64,000 nt of DNA from the NCBI GenBank assembly GCA_016222805.1, contig JACRQG010000017.1:1-64000 (forward strand), given 5' to 3'. Shown one piece after another: positions 52,936 through 63,022 of the stretch. Made by a program: the position numbers and the translations under genes. A model generated the notes under the pieces. The model searched no databases. It was not told where the DNA came from and saw nothing but the letters and a program-made list of their open reading frames with translations. Source of the stretch: Verrucomicrobiota bacterium (GTDB lineage: Bacteria > Verrucomicrobiota > Verrucomicrobiia > Opitutales > Opitutaceae). Position 1 is the first letter of the stretch. Each line of letters opens with the position of its first letter.

Positions 52936-52966
52936 CTCGATTCTCGTCCTTTTCGAAGCTCCGCAA

Positions 52967-53767
52967 CTACGCCAGCCGTTCCAGCAGGTCTTCCCGAACC
53001 TCGAGGAGTCGTTTGTAGGCCGCCAGCGGCTCCGGCATCGTGGCGAGTGCCCGGCGCAGGTCTGCCGCCAGCGGGGTGCCGACCACGCCATCGAGGCGCA
53101 CGAGACTGATCCGAATGCCGAAGGCGATCCCGCCGGAGCGCGGCAGGGCAACCAGCGCCTGGTGCTCCACTCTCAGCCAAAGCCCGGCGAGATTCACGGG
53201 CCGACGGGGGGCGGGAAGGCCGCGCTCCGGATGCAGGTTGAGTTCGTCCGTCGCGGCGAGGCCCCAGTTGTCCCGGAGATAGGCGATCCCCGGCTTCATG
53301 CGTCCGAGGAATTGCTGCACCGGAACTGCCAGCGCCTCGTTGAGGCCGGGAACCGGTTGATGAATCTCCTCCAAGGTCGCTCCCAGCTTCTCGCGCAGCG
53401 CCCAGCCTGTCGGAAAGCACAAGGCGCCCCCTCGCAGGCGATACGTGTCCCCGGGCTCGCGTGCCAACAACAGCAGATCCGGCTCCAGTCGCTTCCCCAT
53501 CTCGACCACGTCCAGCGGAGCGGCGGCCCGTGACGGCGGCGTCCCCGCCCAACCCACCGCGAGTTCGGCGAACTCGGCCAGGAGCGGCACTCCCTCTGGC
53601 TCCAGGGCGGCATGGCGCTCCCGGTCTTCCTCCAGCCAACGGCGCCGTTCCTCCAAGATCCGGCCGGTCGGGTCCTGTCCCGCAAAGAAGGCCCCGGGCT
53701 CCCCTCGCCGCAGGGTCAGGTGAAAGCGGAAATCCCCCTCCGGGAACACCGTCGTCCACGATTTCAC
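52967..53767 (-). CDS. DUF3445 / heme-dependent N-demethylase alpha-like protein
   Basis: A 266-residue protein of the DUF3445 (HODM alpha-like) family. Blocks seen: WTTVFPEGDFRFHLTLRRG near the start, the conserved LCFPTGWALREKLGATLEEIH and VPGLNEAL, then LRDNWGLAATDELNLHPE and LWLRVEHQALVALPRSGG. The related enzyme subunit oxidatively demethylates methylated amines with heme; activity here is inferred only. The GTG at 53767 is the family-like start, 7 bp after the M16 peptidase stop on the same strand, so the two genes are co-transcribed. Confidence 0.82.
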   Translation of the reverse strand: MKSWTTVFPEGDFRFHLTLRRGEPGAFFAGQDPTGRILEERRRWLEEDRERHAALEPEGVPLLAEFAELAVGWAGTPPSRAAAPLDVVEMGKRLEPDLLLLAREPGDTYRLRGGALCFPTGWALREKLGATLEEIHQPVPGLNEALAVPVQQFLGRMKPGIAYLRDNWGLAATDELNLHPERGLPAPRRPVNLAGLWLRVEHQALVALPRSGGIAFGIRISLVRLDGVVGTPLAADLRRALATMPEPLAAYKRLLEVREDLLERLA

Positions 53768-53774
53768 GGCAGAA

Positions 53775-56348
53775 TCACGGTCGCACGACCAGTTGGGTTC
53801 GGCGTTCCCGCACGAGCCGGCGCTGCGCAAACGCCGCGAGGTCCGCGATCGTCACCGACTCCACGCGGCCATCGTAGTTTTTCCAATCGTTGATGGGCTG
53901 CCCCTGCAGGGCGTTGAGCCCGGCTTGCATGGCCCGCGCCGAGTTGGTCTGGAGGCTCTGCCGCCGCGCCGCCTTGAGTCTCGTCTGGCAACGCGCCAAC
54001 TCCGCCGCTTCCACCGCGCCGGTGGCCACGCGGCTCACTTCCGCGTCAATCTCCGCCAGCACCTCCTGTTCCCGGCCGGGTTGGGTGCCGGCCACAAAAT
54101 AGAACATCCCGGACTCGATCCCCGTGACGCGCCCCGACCGGACGAAATAGGCGAGTCCCTTTTCCTCGCGAACCCGTTCAAAGAGGCGCGAAGCCATTCC
54201 GCTGAACAACTCGTCGATAACCTCACCCACGTAGAAATCGTCGGCGTTGATCGAGGGACCGGGGAAACCCTGCAGCACCACGGCCTGTTCCCGGGGCTGG
54301 GTCTCAACATGGTCCCCCGGGGTTGCTGGCAGGAGCAGCCCCGCAACGTCCACCGCCCAGACGGGCGCCGGGCCGGCCGGCAACCCCTGCACCACCCGCT
54401 TCAGCGCGGGCAGCAGCCGACGTGGTTCAAAATCCCCGGCCACGACCAGGACCACGTTGGGGCCGACGGCCAGGCGTCGGTGCAAGCCTTGCAGGTCCTT
54501 CGCGGAAAGCGCGGCAACGCCCTCCCGGTTTCCAGCCGCATCCAGGGACAGCGGATGGCACCCAAAGAACCGCTCGCGCAGCCGCTTTCGGGCAAGCGTC
54601 ACGACATCGTCGTCGTCCTGCTGCAGCGCGGCGATCTGCGCCTCCCGCTCGGTCTCCAGCGTGGCCGCGCGGAAGGCCGGGGCCATCAGCGCCTCGGTCA
54701 GCACCGACACGGCGCGATCCACATCCGGCGGGAGCACCTCCACCGCCACTCCCAGGCTGTTGTTGCCCGAAAACGGAAAAAAGCTGCCTCCCACCTCCTC
54801 GATATACCCTGCGACCATGGCTGCCGGGCGCCGGCGGGTGTCCTTGGTCAGCATCGTCGCCAGCAGCATCGTCGCCCCGCGCTTCCCGGCCTCCTCGTAG
54901 AGCGCCCCACCCTGCAGCATCAATCGAAGGTGGAGATTGGGCAGCCGGCGATCCGGCTGCAGGAGAATCCGGGCCCCATTTGGGAGTCGCACCTCACTGA
55001 AGTCCGCGCGCTCCCCCGCGGCCACGCCCTGAGCCGGTGCCGCGGTGGCGGCCGCCGCCCGCGGGCTGCTCGAAACCGCGGTGAGGCGTTCCGGCACCAG
55101 GTAGCGCGCCGTCACTCGCGAGAGCCGACGGGCGTCCACCGCTTCGAGCTGGGCAAAGTAGGTCCGGCTGTGATCCAGGTCCCCCACCACCACCTCTGCG
55201 ACCCCGAGGCGCGAAGCCTGCCCGCTCATGGTCTTACGGGTGTTGATTTCCGCCACCACCATTTGTCGCCGCGCTTTTCGCAGCTGCGCCTCTGCGAACG
55301 CGCGTTTCCGGCACCGTTCCACGAGGCGAAGGATCGCCGCTTCGGCGGCCTCGCGCCTGGCCGGCTCGCAGGTATACGACACACAAAAGAGCCCCACCGT
55401 GCCGGGATTCCAGGCCGAAGCATCGATGGCGTGCACCAGTCCGGCCTTTTCGCGAATCTCCTGCCAGAGCACCGAACTTTCCCCGTGCCCGAGCACGGCC
55501 GCCAGCAGATCGAGTGCCGGCGCATCCTCGTGGGACAGCCCGGGGATCGGCCATGCCAGCACCCCGCGAGTCACTTCCACGTCCTCCCGACGGTGCTCGA
55601 CCCTCGGTGCGAGTTGGGGCGGTTCGTCCGGGACGAGCACCGGGGCCAGGCGGGCCCGTGGCGCCCGTCCGAAATGCTCCTCCACCTGGGTTCGCACCCG
55701 GGCGGGATCGATGTCGCCCACGATTACCACCACGAGGTTGTTGGGCACGTACCGGGCCCGGTAGTAACTCTCCAAGTCATCCCGCGACACAGCCGCGAAC
55801 ACGTCCCGGTGACCGATGATCGGCTGGCGATATGGATGCTCCCGAAAGGCCGTCGGGAACAACTGATCCCAAAGCCGATTGTCGGGGTCATCCTTCCTCA
55901 TCGCGATTTCCCGCAGCACCCCGTCCTTCTCGCGGGCGACCTCGTCCTCCGGTAGGGTCGATTCCAGGACGGCGTCGGCCAGGATGTCGACCGCGACGCC
56001 CACGTGCTCACTCGGCAGGTCGATGTAGTAGACCGTGCGGTCAAAGGTGGTGTATGCGTTGATGTACCCTCCGTGGGCCTGGACCTGCGCGCTGATTTCC
56101 CGACCCGCCCTCCGGCTCGTGCCCTTGAACAGCATGTGCTCGAGGAAGTGCGACAGTCCCGCCCCGAGGTGCGCCGACTCGTGCACACTGCCGGTCTTTA
56201 CCCAGACCTGCACGGAGGCCAGCGCGGCCGACGTGTCGCGTTTGAGCAGCAACGTCAGGCCGTTCGGCAGCACGTGACGCTCCACCGGCTCGTTCCAGAA
56301 GGCGTCCAGCAGGGCAAAGTCGGAGGTTGAAGCGTGGTTTTTGGGCAT
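53775..56348 (-). CDS. M16 family peptidase, two fused halves
   Basis: A zinc-dependent insulinase-type peptidase of 857 residues with two M16 modules. The first has H67-x-x-E70-H71 (HFLEHMLFKG, inverted zincin) and the downstream Glu E147 (VLREIAM), so it is catalytic. The second (about 430-857) lacks HxxEH and serves as the non-catalytic half. The substrate-gate block YFVRSGR is in the second half. No clear signal peptide is visible at the ATG 56348, so it may be cytosolic. It is usual for M16 pairs to be split into two genes in many bacteria; here they are fused. Confidence 0.92.
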   Translation of the reverse strand: MPKNHASTSDFALLDAFWNEPVERHVLPNGLTLLLKRDTSAALASVQVWVKTGSVHESAHLGAGLSHFLEHMLFKGTSRRAGREISAQVQAHGGYINAYTTFDRTVYYIDLPSEHVGVAVDILADAVLESTLPEDEVAREKDGVLREIAMRKDDPDNRLWDQLFPTAFREHPYRQPIIGHRDVFAAVSRDDLESYYRARYVPNNLVVVIVGDIDPARVRTQVEEHFGRAPRARLAPVLVPDEPPQLAPRVEHRREDVEVTRGVLAWPIPGLSHEDAPALDLLAAVLGHGESSVLWQEIREKAGLVHAIDASAWNPGTVGLFCVSYTCEPARREAAEAAILRLVERCRKRAFAEAQLRKARRQMVVAEINTRKTMSGQASRLGVAEVVVGDLDHSRTYFAQLEAVDARRLSRVTARYLVPERLTAVSSSPRAAAATAAPAQGVAAGERADFSEVRLPNGARILLQPDRRLPNLHLRLMLQGGALYEEAGKRGATMLLATMLTKDTRRRPAAMVAGYIEEVGGSFFPFSGNNSLGVAVEVLPPDVDRAVSVLTEALMAPAFRAATLETEREAQIAALQQDDDDVVTLARKRLRERFFGCHPLSLDAAGNREGVAALSAKDLQGLHRRLAVGPNVVLVVAGDFEPRRLLPALKRVVQGLPAGPAPVWAVDVAGLLLPATPGDHVETQPREQAVVLQGFPGPSINADDFYVGEVIDELFSGMASRLFERVREEKGLAYFVRSGRVTGIESGMFYFVAGTQPGREQEVLAEIDAEVSRVATGAVEAAELARCQTRLKAARRQSLQTNSARAMQAGLNALQGQPINDWKNYDGRVESVTIADLAAFAQRRLVRERRTQLVVRP

Positions 56349-56423
56349 GCGAAGGGAAGAAGACAGGGTGTGCGCTCCCCGCTGACTCAAGGAGCGGCCG
56401 TTGCGCAACCAGGTGCAGGCCGG

Positions 56424-56861
56424 TCAGGCGGTGCCAAAGGCCTCCGTTGCGGACGTCCCCCGCGGGCGGCGGGCCGGCTGAAACGGCCTCACAAACGCTT
56501 CCTCAAAGTCGAAGATGTCCGCGAAGTCCTCTTTTCGATCATTCTCCGTCTTCGAGAAGACATTGTATTCAATGAGGTTGAAGACAATGTCGCCGAAGTC
56601 GCGGCAACGCTTCACTCCCCAGGAGTTCAGCACCGTCTTGGCCAGGGGACCGTACTGGTCGAGGGCATAAGAGCGCAGTCCCTCCAGCAGTTCCGGGCCG
56701 GAAACATGACGCGATCGCTCGGCCCGGGCGTTGTCCCGTTTCCTCATCTCCTTGACCGTGAAATCCAGGCCTAGGCGGACGAAATCGTAGGCTTTCCGAT
56801 CGAATCGGGGATCTTCCTTGCAGATGAGAGCGACGATTTCGGCGAAATCCGGGTTTTGCAT
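56424..56861 (-). CDS. Minf_1886 family protein
   Basis: A 145-residue small soluble protein matching the Minf_1886 family, found in Verrucomicrobiota and Planctomycetota. Seen: YDFVRLGLDFTVKEM, HVSGPELLEGLRSYALDQYGPLAKTVLNSWG and the C-terminal FGDIVFNLIE. Function unknown. It lies 75 bp upstream of the M16 gene on the same strand and diverges from the Fur-type regulator with 129 bp between starts. No catalytic motif or export signal is visible. Confidence 0.85.
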   Translation of the reverse strand: MQNPDFAEIVALICKEDPRFDRKAYDFVRLGLDFTVKEMRKRDNARAERSRHVSGPELLEGLRSYALDQYGPLAKTVLNSWGVKRCRDFGDIVFNLIEYNVFSKTENDRKEDFADIFDFEEAFVRPFQPARRPRGTSATEAFGTA

Positions 56862-56990
56862 GACGGCGGGCGCAGGTTGGCAAACCGCACCTGCCGGTGC
56901 AACTCTGCGCGCGTTCCCGGGGCCGGGAGCAACGCAAGTGCCAAGTATTGGCTGGAAAAGCAGGTGCCGAATGTCACTGTCCGGTTACAA

Positions 56991-57527
56991 ATGATCGCGT
57001 CCACCCAGACGAACTCGCCCCTCGCCGGTTCCTCCAAGTCCACGGCGCCCTCCCTTTCCCAGGTCGACCTCGCCACCGCTCGCTTGAAGTCCGCCGGACT
57101 CCGGGTGACGCAACCGCGACTGGCGATCCTGGCCGCGCTCAGCCGGCACTCCAGCCCGACCAGTATCGAGCAAATCCACACCGAAGTCGGATCGGCCACT
57201 TGCGATCTAGTCACGGTGTACCGGTGCATGGCGGCATTCGAGCGCATCGGCCTCGTGAGCCGCGCCTTTTTCCACAATGGCACCGCACTCTTCCGCCTGA
57301 CCTGCGGGGAGCCCGAGCGCTACCATGTGGTGTGCAAGGAGACCAATGCCGTCGCGGAGTTGGACGCGGCCACTTCCGCCGAATTGCGCCGGGCGGTGGA
57401 AGCAGTGCAGGAGACTCTGCGGGCGCGCGGCTACACGGATGTCGGCCACATGGTGGAATTCTTCGGCGTCGCGCCATCGCCCGCGGCCGTGCGTGGCGCC
57501 AACGCACCCGTCTCGGCCATTCGCTAA
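56991..57527 (+). CDS. Fur-family transcription regulator lacking the CxxC zinc motif
   Basis: A 178-residue regulator. The winged helix is at about 27-95 (LKSAGLRVTQPRLAILAAL, CDLVTVYRCMAAFERIGLV). In the dimerisation domain the usual HHHxxC..CG block reads ERYHVVCKETNAV: one His-to-Tyr change and only one Cys, so the structural zinc site of Fur/Zur/PerR is not formed. It converges on the superoxide dismutase gene 68 bp away, which suggests a role in metal or oxidative-stress control (inference). The ATG at 56991 is used; no strong Shine-Dalgarno is visible. Confidence 0.88.
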   Translation: MIASTQTNSPLAGSSKSTAPSLSQVDLATARLKSAGLRVTQPRLAILAALSRHSSPTSIEQIHTEVGSATCDLVTVYRCMAAFERIGLVSRAFFHNGTALFRLTCGEPERYHVVCKETNAVAELDAATSAELRRAVEAVQETLRARGYTDVGHMVEFFGVAPSPAAVRGANAPVSAIR

Positions 57528-57595
57528 CCGGCGCACAGCGCGGGCCAGAGGTGCCGACCGCTCGGCACCCTCATGTTACCTGTGCACCAGCAGCT

Positions 57596-58333
57596 TCAGC
57601 CCGCCGCGGCAAAGCGCGCGGCCACGGCGTTCCAATCGACGATGCTCCAGAACGCCGCGACATAATCCGCCCGGCGATTCTGGTATTTGAGATAGTAGGC
57701 GTGCTCCCAGACATCCAGCCCGAGGAGCGGAACGGCTCCTTCCATGAGAGGCGTGTCCTGGTTGGCGGTGGAACTGACCTCGAGTTTGCCGCCGCGACGA
57801 CTCAGCCAGGCCCAGCCGCTGCCGAAGCGCTTCATCGCCGCCTCTCCAAACTGCGTCTTGAAACCCTCCAGGGAACCGAAACTCCGGTTCAAGGCCGTCG
57901 CCAACTCTCCCGTCGGCGCCCCGCCTCCCTTCGGGCCAATCACCTGCCAGAAGAGCGCGTGGTTGAGGTGGCCACCCACGTTGTTGCGGAGCACGGTCCG
58001 CACGGACTCCGGCAGCGCACCGAGGTTGGCCACCATTTCCTCAGCTGACCGTCGTGTCAGGTCCGGGTGGCCGGCGAGAGCGTTGTTGGCATTGGTGATG
58101 TAGGCCTGGTGATGTTTGGCGTGATGAATCTCCATCGTCCGCGCGTCGATGTGCGGTTCCAGGGCATCGTAGGCGTACGGGAGTTTCGGCAGGGAAAAAG
58201 GCGGCACAGTGCGGGAACTGGCGGCCGAGGCCGCGAGGGCAGGACGCACGGCGGCACCCAGGCCAAGGGTGGTCACACCGGCGCCGATCGACTTCAACAG
58301 GGCGCGACGGGAAAGCGGGGAAGTGGGCGACAT
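57596..58333 (-). CDS. sodA: Tat-exported superoxide dismutase, Mn-type
   Basis: Dismutes superoxide. The 245-residue protein has a Tat leader ([12 protein letters not shown]) and then the Fe/Mn SOD fold with metal ligands H70 (MEIHHAKHH), H125 (NHALFW), D207 and H211 (LDVWEHAYY). Gly-rich [10 protein letters not shown] and Gln192 (NQDTPL) favour manganese over iron, a rule of thumb. The leader indicates a periplasmic enzyme, unlike the usual cytosolic SodA. The Fur-type gene converges on it from the left, and the ABC fusion gene ends 43 bp upstream of its start. Confidence 0.93.
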   Translation of the reverse strand: MSPTSPLSRRALLKSIGAGVTTLGLGAAVRPALAASAASSRTVPPFSLPKLPYAYDALEPHIDARTMEIHHAKHHQAYITNANNALAGHPDLTRRSAEEMVANLGALPESVRTVLRNNVGGHLNHALFWQVIGPKGGGAPTGELATALNRSFGSLEGFKTQFGEAAMKRFGSGWAWLSRRGGKLEVSSTANQDTPLMEGAVPLLGLDVWEHAYYLKYQNRRADYVAAFWSIVDWNAVAARFAAAG

Positions 58334-58376
58334 GCGCGCACCGTAGTGGTGACCGTCCGCGGTGCAAGCAGCGCCT

Positions 58377-61300
58377 TCAGGAACCCGCCGCTCCCAGGCG
58401 AATGCGCGGATCCAGCCAAAGCAGGAGGAGATCGCTCACCAACGTCCCCACCACGCCGAGCAGGCTGAGGAGCATCAGCATCGAACCCGCGAGATAGACA
58501 TCCTCGGCGATCAGGGCATCGAACAGCGTCGGTCCAATCATCGGCAGACTGAGAACCATCGCGACGATGGCCCCGCCCGACACCAGGTGTGGGAACATTC
58601 CACCGAGGCTCGAGATGAACGGATTGAGTGCCAGCCGCACCGGGTACTTGAGCAACAGTCGCAAGGGACGGACTCCCTTGGCCCGCGCGGTGGTGACGTA
58701 GGGTCGCTTCAGTTCGTCGAGCAGGTTGGCGCGCATCACGCGGACCATGCCCGCCGCCGATCCGGCGCCCAAAACCACGACGGGAAGCCAGGCATGCTTC
58801 AGCAGGTCCAGCACCTTGGCCCCGCTCCAACCCGGCATCGAGGCGAACTCCGGCGAAAACAGGCCGATGCTCTCCAATCCCAGCCAGCGGCGAGCCACGT
58901 ACATCACGACGAGCGCGAGCAGGAACGATGGAACCGACACCCCGAGAAACCCCAGGAACGTCAGCGCAAAATCACCGGCCGAGTACCGCCGCACCGCCGA
59001 GTAGACGCCGAGCGGCAGCGCCACCGCCCAGGCCAAGAGCACCGCCGCGAGGGAGATGAAGACCGTGAGGGCGACCCGATCCCCAATCACCTCGCCCGCC
59101 GGTTTCTCGTGCTCCATGGACAGCCCGAGGTTGCCCTGCAGCAGTCCCTCGTCCGCGGGCTGAAAGGTTGCGAACCAACGGAAGCCCATCCACCGCGCGT
59201 AGCGTTGCCACAGCGGCTCATCGAGGCGGAAGTTGCGCCGCACTTCGGCCGCCAGTTCCGCGCTCGCCGGCGTCCCCTCCATCTCGAGCCGCGCCACGCG
59301 CATCTCCGCAAAATCCCCCGGCGGCAGCTGCACGAGCCCGAAGACAATGACCGAGACCACCAGCATCGTCGGCACCATCAGCAGGAGACGGCGCCCGATG
59401 AGCGGGTGCCGCAGCAGGATCAGGACCGCCCCGGCACCGGCCGCCACCCAGCCCAGCACGCGCACCAACCCGCCCAGCCACCCCCGCCCTCCCCCGGCGG
59501 CCAAGGCGGCGGACCGCGGCCAGGGAGACACCGTCACCATCGCGTCCCGGACCTGGGCGGTGATCGCGGGATCCTCGCGCGAGTGCTCCCAGAAATAGGT
59601 TTCCACCCCGGTGTTGCCCGGCGTCTGGAAGTTCGCCCCGAAGACCGCCATTCGCGGAACGTTGCGAAAGCCTTTCTTCACCACCACCAGTTGCGGCGGC
59701 GGCGACGACACGCTGATGGTCCATACATGGTCGGCCGCGATCTCCTGCACCTCGCGAAAACGCGCAATCCGCTCCTCCTCCCTCGGCAGCTGGCTCGCCT
59801 CCTCGAGGATCTCCATCGCCCGGCGCAGCGGGTGATCGCGCGGAGGCTCGATCGCGTTGGGCCGTCGTGCCGCCGGGTCCCCATACAGGCCGCCGGCCTG
59901 GTACCAGGTCCCGTACCCCGGAGCGAAGAACGACTCGAAGTAAGTCGGCACGAAATTCCGCGGTTCGATCAACGGATAGAACTCACTTTCGCCCGTCCAC
60001 ACGGTGAAATCGTGCTCATAGGTGAGCTTCTCCTGCTCGAACAGCCGCCGCGCCCGGGCCCGGAACAGGACACGCACCCCGACCGCGGCCCAGTCGTCGA
60101 TCACAAATTGCGCCGGACCATCGGTGGTGTAGTCGGTCAGGTTCAGCGTAAAAGTCATGCGCGTGCCGTCGGGAAACACCCGAAAACCCTCGGAATCGCG
60201 CTGCCGCAGCCCCAGGTCGTCCAGCAGGCGGTTGGCCCGTGCCGGATCGTGCTCCACGAACGACCGCCGCAGGCGCTCATGGTAATACGGCGAGTCCGCC
60301 GGCGGCGCAATTTGGGCCGGCTCGGTCTGCCCGTTGAACTCCGCCCGGATGATGTCGCGACGGTTGATGGCCAGCGACAGCGCCTGCCGGAACTTCGGCT
60401 CGTTCAGGAGACGGTGCTTCCACGCGGTGTCCGGCCGTCGCGGATCAACCTTTCGGTTGAGATTGGGAAAGACGGTGAAGAGGGACTGCGTGCTCGGCTT
60501 CCAGTGGTACACCTCGTAGTCGTGGGCCGCCGCCCCGCCGAGCAACAGCGTGTGGTCATCGTAACGGATGTGACGATCCTGCATCGACACCTCGCCGTTG
60601 GCGGCGGCCACCGCGATGAGGTTGTTGGACTTCAGCTCAAGGACCAGCCGATCGAGGTACGGGAGCTGGTTGCCCTGGGTGTCGACCGCCCAGTAGTACG
60701 GGTTGCGCACCAGGGTTTGCGGGGTGGTCGGATAGTAGGTCCGAAGCACCCAGGGCCAGAGCCGCGGGTGTTCGGGGTTGAGGTAGTGCTTCATCCGCCG
60801 GTACACCGCCACCGGGCTCGAGAGCTCAAACGCCTCCATCGTCCGGCGGATCAACTCGGGGTCTCCCACCGCCGGGTGGAATTGGCGCAGGTAGTGGGCC
60901 GGCAGGATGTGCTCGATGTGCTCTTCGGGGTTCATCCCGGTTGAGGCCAGCCTCTCCAGGAACAGCGGATTCGCCTGGCTGAACTCGAACCGCACCCGGC
61001 GATCGTCCACCTTCGTCACCCGCCCGAGTTCCGGTCCCGCGCGCAGCAGCTTGGGAACGAGGTTGAAGTAGCGCACCTCGTGTTCGTACCAGAAGACGAT
61101 GTCATCCGCGGACACCGGGTGGCCGTCCGACCAGCGCATGCCGCGCCGGAGTTCAAAGGTGTACACCCGACGGTCCGGAGAGACCTCCCACGTCTTGGCC
61201 ACATGCGGGACGATTGGATACCCCTGCGGCGACCACCGCACCAGGTTCGAAGCGGACAATCGCCAGTAGATCGTCGACAGGTCCGTCATCGAGTTCACGA

Positions 61301-61685
61301 ACCGGTGCCAGGTCCCGCCGTAACGGCCGATCCCGTCCGGCCCTTCCATGACGACCGGCTCCGGCCCGGTTCGCTGCGCCACGGGCGGCAGCCGACCTTC
61401 CCGTACCAGCCCCGCCAGGATCGGAGACTGGCCACGCGGCCGCCAGGCGGGACGCCCTCCCGCGGCGTAGTCGACCTCGCGCGTGACCACCGGAGGGTGT
61501 TCGCGCGCCACCTCGCGCGCCCGTTCCCGCGCCTCCGCGACCGCCTGCAACTGTGCCGGCGGCGCGGCGGGCGGAGGTGCCGCGACCTCCGGACGAAACA
61601 GCCACCCCGCCCCGAAGAGGAGCAGCCCGAAGGCGAGGGCGGCCCCGCCCAGCCCGGCCAGAATGACGAGCAAGCGCCTGTTCAC
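58377..61685 (-). CDS. Fused solute-binding protein (family 5) and DppB-type ABC permease
   Basis: A 1102-residue chain combining two transporter parts normally made separately. An N-terminal TM (about 4-28) is followed by a periplasmic SBP_bac_5 domain (about 110-690: [50 protein letters not shown]). A C-terminal permease of the DppB class follows ([44 protein letters not shown] loop [12 protein letters not shown]). No ATPase or DppC-type partner gene is adjacent. The GTG at 61685 is chosen because the TM starts directly after it; upstream codons are open but unlikely. Cargo is probably a peptide or oligomer. Confidence 0.9.
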   Translation of the reverse strand: MNRRLLVILAGLGGAALAFGLLLFGAGWLFRPEVAAPPPAAPPAQLQAVAEARERAREVAREHPPVVTREVDYAAGGRPAWRPRGQSPILAGLVREGRLPPVAQRTGPEPVVMEGPDGIGRYGGTWHRFVNSMTDLSTIYWRLSASNLVRWSPQGYPIVPHVAKTWEVSPDRRVYTFELRRGMRWSDGHPVSADDIVFWYEHEVRYFNLVPKLLRAGPELGRVTKVDDRRVRFEFSQANPLFLERLASTGMNPEEHIEHILPAHYLRQFHPAVGDPELIRRTMEAFELSSPVAVYRRMKHYLNPEHPRLWPWVLRTYYPTTPQTLVRNPYYWAVDTQGNQLPYLDRLVLELKSNNLIAVAAANGEVSMQDRHIRYDDHTLLLGGAAAHDYEVYHWKPSTQSLFTVFPNLNRKVDPRRPDTAWKHRLLNEPKFRQALSLAINRRDIIRAEFNGQTEPAQIAPPADSPYYHERLRRSFVEHDPARANRLLDDLGLRQRDSEGFRVFPDGTRMTFTLNLTDYTTDGPAQFVIDDWAAVGVRVLFRARARRLFEQEKLTYEHDFTVWTGESEFYPLIEPRNFVPTYFESFFAPGYGTWYQAGGLYGDPAARRPNAIEPPRDHPLRRAMEILEEASQLPREEERIARFREVQEIAADHVWTISVSSPPPQLVVVKKGFRNVPRMAVFGANFQTPGNTGVETYFWEHSREDPAITAQVRDAMVTVSPWPRSAALAAGGGRGWLGGLVRVLGWVAAGAGAVLILLRHPLIGRRLLLMVPTMLVVSVIVFGLVQLPPGDFAEMRVARLEMEGTPASAELAAEVRRNFRLDEPLWQRYARWMGFRWFATFQPADEGLLQGNLGLSMEHEKPAGEVIGDRVALTVFISLAAVLLAWAVALPLGVYSAVRRYSAGDFALTFLGFLGVSVPSFLLALVVMYVARRWLGLESIGLFSPEFASMPGWSGAKVLDLLKHAWLPVVVLGAGSAAGMVRVMRANLLDELKRPYVTTARAKGVRPLRLLLKYPVRLALNPFISSLGGMFPHLVSGGAIVAMVLSLPMIGPTLFDALIAEDVYLAGSMLMLLSLLGVVGTLVSDLLLLWLDPRIRLGAAGS

Positions 61686-61812
61686 ACGAGTGCTGGGCGC
61701 GACAAAACTCCCGGACGCCGTGAACGCAATGATGTTCAACCGCCGCTCCCGCGACCTCCTGAGCACTTGCCAAGTACCGGCCCCGCTGCGAGCGTGCCCC
61801 CACCATCGTCCC

Positions 61813-62703
61813 ATGCGCTCTCCGATCTCCCGCCGTCATGCCCTTCGCAACCTCGCCGGCGCCGCCGCCCTCGCCTCGCTTCCGGCGGGCCGCGCCGCCG
61901 AAAGCGCCCTCGGTGGCGGATTCCGCCAGTCGGTCTGCAAATGGTGCTACAAGGACATTCCGCTGGATCGCTTTTGCGCCGAAGCCAAGGCGATGGGCCT
62001 CGCTTCGGTCGAATTGCTCAATCCCGAGGAGTTTCCCACGCTGAAGAAGCACGGCCTGCACTGCGCCATGGTGAGCAATCCGACCGGCAAGACTCCGGCC
62101 GGCGTCAACGTGGGCGGCATCGCCAAGTCCTGGAACCGCGTCGAACACCACGACACCCTCGTCGCCCTCTACGAGAAGCGCATCGCCGAAGTGGCGGAGG
62201 CCGGGTTCCAGAATCTCATCTGCTTCTCCGGCAACCGCGAGAAGATGGACGATCAGCAGGGCCTCGAGAACTGCGCCCTTGGCCTGAAGCGGCTCATGGG
62301 TCTGGCGGAGAAACGGGGAGTCACGCTCGTGATGGAGCTCCTCAACTCCAAGGTGAACCACAAGGACTACATGTGCGACCGCACGCCCTGGGGGGTGGAG
62401 TTGTGCAAGCGGATCGGCTCCGAGCGCTTCAAGCTCCTCTACGACATCTACCACATGCAGATCATGGAGGGGGATGTCATCCGCACGATCAAGGACTACG
62501 CCCCGTACCTCGCGCATTACCACACCGCCGGCAACCCCGGTCGCAACGAGTTCGAGCCGCAGGATCAGCAGGAGCTCAACTACCCGGCCATCATGCAGGC
62601 CATCAAGGCGACCGGGTTCAAGGGGTTCGTGGGCCAGGAATTCCTGCCCAAACGCGATCCCCTCACCTCCCTCCGCGCCGCCGTGAAACTCTGCGCCGTC
62701 TAG
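61813..62703 (+). CDS. Tat-exported hydroxypyruvate-isomerase-like TIM barrel
   Basis: A 296-residue protein with a Tat leader (SRRHALRNLAGAAALA) and a xylose-isomerase-like barrel: SVCKWCYKDIPLD, VMELLNSKVNH (Glu ligand), LYDIYHMQIMEGD (Asp/His), HTAGNPGRNEF and VGQEFLP (Glu). The wording is that of the hydroxypyruvate isomerase (Hyi) group. It is divergent from the ABC fusion gene with 127 bp between starts. Export of such an isomerase implies a periplasmic sugar-acid substrate, which is an inference. Confidence 0.9.
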   Translation: MRSPISRRHALRNLAGAAALASLPAGRAAESALGGGFRQSVCKWCYKDIPLDRFCAEAKAMGLASVELLNPEEFPTLKKHGLHCAMVSNPTGKTPAGVNVGGIAKSWNRVEHHDTLVALYEKRIAEVAEAGFQNLICFSGNREKMDDQQGLENCALGLKRLMGLAEKRGVTLVMELLNSKVNHKDYMCDRTPWGVELCKRIGSERFKLLYDIYHMQIMEGDVIRTIKDYAPYLAHYHTAGNPGRNEFEPQDQQELNYPAIMQAIKATGFKGFVGQEFLPKRDPLTSLRAAVKLCAV

Positions 62704-63022
62704 CGCCGGGTTTCCCCCTCGCGGTGCGGGGCCGCCACCGCCGTGATACAGCGCGCAAGTTGTCGCCGGCTCGCTGAGGCCGGCCTCGACCCGGAGATCG
62801 AAGCACGGCCCCCGGTCGGCGATCCCGCCTGCCACTGGACCGTCGCATGCCGGGGCCAATAGAAAGAGCGCTGGCACACCCCGAAGATTGCCTGCTTCCC
62901 GCCGGCTTGGTCCCGCGGTGGCATTCTCCTTGCTTCCGCCGGGACAGTCATTTGACCTCCCTCGCCGCTACCATTGCCCACCTGCGAACGCGCCCCGTTC
63001 GCTCCCTGCCCCTTTTCCACCC
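62704..63022. other. Gene-free region before the fourth TonB receptor
   Basis: 319 bp without a coding signal. It contains GGCCGGCCTCGAC (62779-62791), a stretch shared with the inverted-repeat elements after pyc, probably a decayed relative. It must also hold the receptor promoter; no clear -35/-10 pair was found by eye. Confidence 0.45.
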
